From Parachlamydiaceae bacterium (GTDB taxonomy: Bacteria > Chlamydiota > Chlamydiia > Chlamydiales > Parachlamydiaceae): a stretch of 15,591 nt of DNA. The translations under genes were made by a program, and so were the position numbers. Location: NCBI GenBank assembly GCA_013698165.1, contig JACCVN010000331.1:1-15591 (forward strand). Direction: 5' to 3'. Below, piece by piece: positions 14,772-15,591 of the stretch; positions within the stretch are counted from its first letter, which is position 1, and every line of letters starts with the position of its first letter. The notes beneath the pieces were generated by a model, which ran no database searches, was not told where the DNA came from, and saw only the letters and a list, made by a program, of their open reading frames with translations.

Positions 14772-14843
14772 GATGATTACAGTGCCCTTGGGCAGTAACT
14801 CTCACCTTTTCCAGTGTCGAGGACAGGACACCGAAATCACGTT

Positions 14844-14872
14844 AGTCTACTCGGTCTTCTAAAAAATATCAA
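14844..14872 (-). promoter_or_regulatory. Candidate sigma70-type promoter for tRNA-Thr-tuf
   Basis: On the minus strand TTGATA (14872-14867, 5 of 6 to TTGACA) is followed after exactly 17 nt by TAGACT (14849-14844, 4 of 6 to TATAAT). Transcription would start near 14837, about 100 nt upstream of mature tRNA-Thr. It lies in the infA-tRNA-Thr spacer, where a promoter for the highly expressed tuf gene is expected. Confidence 0.5.
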
Positions 14873-14899
14873 CAACATAAATTTCAGCAGGTTACTTTT

Positions 14900-15118
14900 C
14901 TATCTTTGACGATAGATAATGCGCGCTTTTGAAAGATCATAAGGTGACATTTCAACCGTCACGACATCTCCGACCAAAACACGAATATTTTTCATTCGCA
15001 TTTTGCCGCAAAGATGCGCATTGACAAGCATGCCATTTTGCAGGGCCACTCTAAAAGTCATGTTCGGGAGCAACTCTTCGACGTTTCCGTCAAGTTTAAT
15101 CGTATCTTCTTTTGCCAT
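14900..15118 (-). CDS. infA: Translation initiation factor IF-1
   Basis: IF-1 binds the A site of the 30S subunit and supports IF-2 and IF-3 during initiation. It has 72 residues, the standard length, as one OB-fold/S1-like domain: the MAKEDTIKLDGNVEELLPN start, the HLCGKMRMKNIRVLVGD core and the VTVEMSPYDLSKARIIYR end. These match the bacterial family and the chlamydial version especially. The start ATG at 15118 has only a weak Shine-Dalgarno sequence (AAAGAA). A promoter is visible about 60 bp upstream. Confidence 0.97.
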   Translation of the reverse strand: MAKEDTIKLDGNVEELLPNMTFRVALQNGMLVNAHLCGKMRMKNIRVLVGDVVTVEMSPYDLSKARIIYRQR

Positions 15119-15151
15119 GATGTTCTTTGGATTTTATGCGACAATCTGCCC

Positions 15152-15180
15152 TTGACATTCGGGTAATATGTACATATTAA
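15152..15180 (+). promoter_or_regulatory. Opposed promoter-like sequence on the plus strand
   Basis: A consensus TTGACA (15152-15157) is followed after exactly 17 nt by TATTAA (15175-15180, 4 of 6). It points away from infA, toward the right edge, and uses the same -10 bases as the infA promoter read from the other strand. Confidence 0.4.
15164..15179. promoter_or_regulatory. Perfect 16-bp palindrome over the infA -10 region, candidate operator
   Basis: TAATATGTACATATTA is its own reverse complement. It covers the -10 and likely start site of the infA promoter, and most of the spacer and -10 of the opposed promoter. A bound dimer would block both. The AT-rich composition raises the chance of coincidence. 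Confidence 0.45.
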
Positions 15181-15201
15181 CATTTTAGTATTTTTTGTCA
15201 A
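15174..15201 (-). promoter_or_regulatory. Candidate promoter of infA
   Basis: On the minus strand a consensus -35 TTGACA (15201-15196) is followed after 16 nt by TAATAT (15179-15174, 4 of 6 to TATAAT). Transcription would start near 15167 and give a leader of about 50 nt. The -10 lies inside the 16-bp palindrome at 15164-15179. Confidence 0.5.
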
Positions 15202-15393
15202 GAAAGAATCGAGTGATCCAAGAGGAAAAAAACAAACTTGGCTTCAGTGTTTAAACAGTCTCGACTTTAGATCGGGCGCATTCAAGGGCTTTATTTAGCT
15301 TACCTGCAAATTAGGGTGTTGTTTTTGCTCCTATTTCTCCGTTGAATTTTCACATACATCTAAGTCTTTCAATTCTGCTTTCTTTAGAAGATT

Positions 15394-15591
15394 ATGCCCT
15401 TAAATAACACCCCCGGTGGGGCAATTGCAATTGTATTGCATTATGCCCCGAATGAGGCCCCGAACCATACTTCTACCCACATCTTTTTCTTGACAGGAAA
15501 AGTGAATTTTTATTTACAAAACAATCCAAAATGCCTTAAGTTCCTCGTCAATACTTTAATGATGGGGTTTAATGTGAATAAAATTTCTGAC
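15394..15591 (+). CDS. Possible start of an unrecognised gene (runs off right edge)
   Basis: From an ATG at 15394 the frame stays open for 66 codons to the window edge (MPLNNTPGGAIAIVLHYA at the start). It has only a weak ribosome-binding site, and a hairpin (15418-15449) lies inside it. Alternative starts in the same frame are ATG 15559 and a GTG at 15574-15576; the latter has GGGG 6 nt upstream. A TTGACA at 15490 would favour the later starts. I recognise no family. The open frame could be chance; the part to the right of the window would decide. Confidence 0.22.
   Translation, partial: MPLNNTPGGAIAIVLHYAPNEAPNHTSTHIFFLTGKVNFYLQNNPKCLKFLVNTLMMGFNVNKISD
15418..15449. repeat. Hairpin with G4/C4 base stem
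   Basis: GGGGCA (15418-15423) pairs with TGCCCC (15444-15449). Inside, TGCAAT pairs with ATTGCA around a TGT loop, separated from the base stem by a small internal loop. The perfect palindrome CAATTGCAATTG (15422-15433) lies within. No T-tract follows on either strand. Confidence 0.45.

Larger units (their letters stand above)
15181..15591. other. Region right of the infA promoter without a convincing gene
   Basis: Of these 411 bp, 15202-15393 show nothing I recognise beyond a minor stem (CCAAG/CTTGG, about 15218-15242). A G/C-rich hairpin occupies 15418-15449. A TTGACA at 15490-15495 is followed only by poor -10 candidates. The last 200 bp are open in one plus-strand frame up to the window edge. 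Confidence 0.5.

Overview
The window is the ribosomal-protein/RNA-polymerase supercluster of a bacterium that is almost certainly a chlamydia. All confidently identified genes lie on the minus strand. In transcription order, from the right end to the left, they are infA, tRNA-Thr(GGT), tuf, tRNA-Trp(CCA), secE, nusG, rplK, rplA, rplJ, rplL, rpoB, rpoC. The order infA / tRNA-Thr / tuf / tRNA-Trp / secE-nusG-rplKAJL-rpoBC is, from general knowledge, the chlamydial arrangement. The IF-1, L7/L12, RpoB and RpoC sequences also read as chlamydial. In Chlamydiaceae rpoC is followed by tal (transaldolase), whereas here a serine-hydrolase gene follows. With the many intergenic hairpins, this suggests an environmental (Parachlamydia-like) member of Chlamydiales rather than Chlamydia itself. 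I cannot name the genus.

Layout, left to right. 1-1254 is the 5' part of a minus-strand gene for a beta-lactamase-family/DD-peptidase-like serine hydrolase with its own extended -10 promoter; its 3' end is cut by the window edge. 1255-1582 is a spacer with that promoter, a long imperfect palindrome (1427-1510) and the intrinsic terminator (1514-1560) that closes the rpoBC transcript. 1583-9674 holds rpoC and rpoB, with a perfect 13-bp hairpin between them. 9675-10011 is a 337-bp rplL-rpoB spacer with a long hairpin and a weak attenuator-like element. 10012-12975 holds rplL, rplJ, rplA, rplK, nusG and secE, with rplA/rplJ and rplJ/rplL overlapping by 4 nt. 12976-13393 contains tRNA-Trp flanked by two 7-nt-period repeat arrays; one folds into a 35-bp imperfect hairpin directly in front of the secE ribosome-binding site. 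13394-14739 holds tuf and tRNA-Thr. 14740-15118 holds a promoter and palindromes, then infA. 15119-15591 holds two opposed promoter-like sequences that share one -10 region and a 16-bp palindrome, followed by about 400 bp without a convincing gene; a weak open frame runs off the right edge.

Functionally the block makes the core of gene expression: initiation factor 1, elongation factor Tu and two tRNAs, the L11/L1/L10-L12 stalk region of the 50S subunit, the NusG elongation factor, the SecE translocon subunit, and both large subunits of RNA polymerase. The genes are ordinary and intact. The unusual content is mostly between them: operon compression at rplA-rplJ-rplL, heptad repeats around tRNA-Trp, several strong intergenic hairpins and the symmetric promoter upstream of infA. 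I found no CRISPR array, insertion sequence, phage gene or recognisable defence system.
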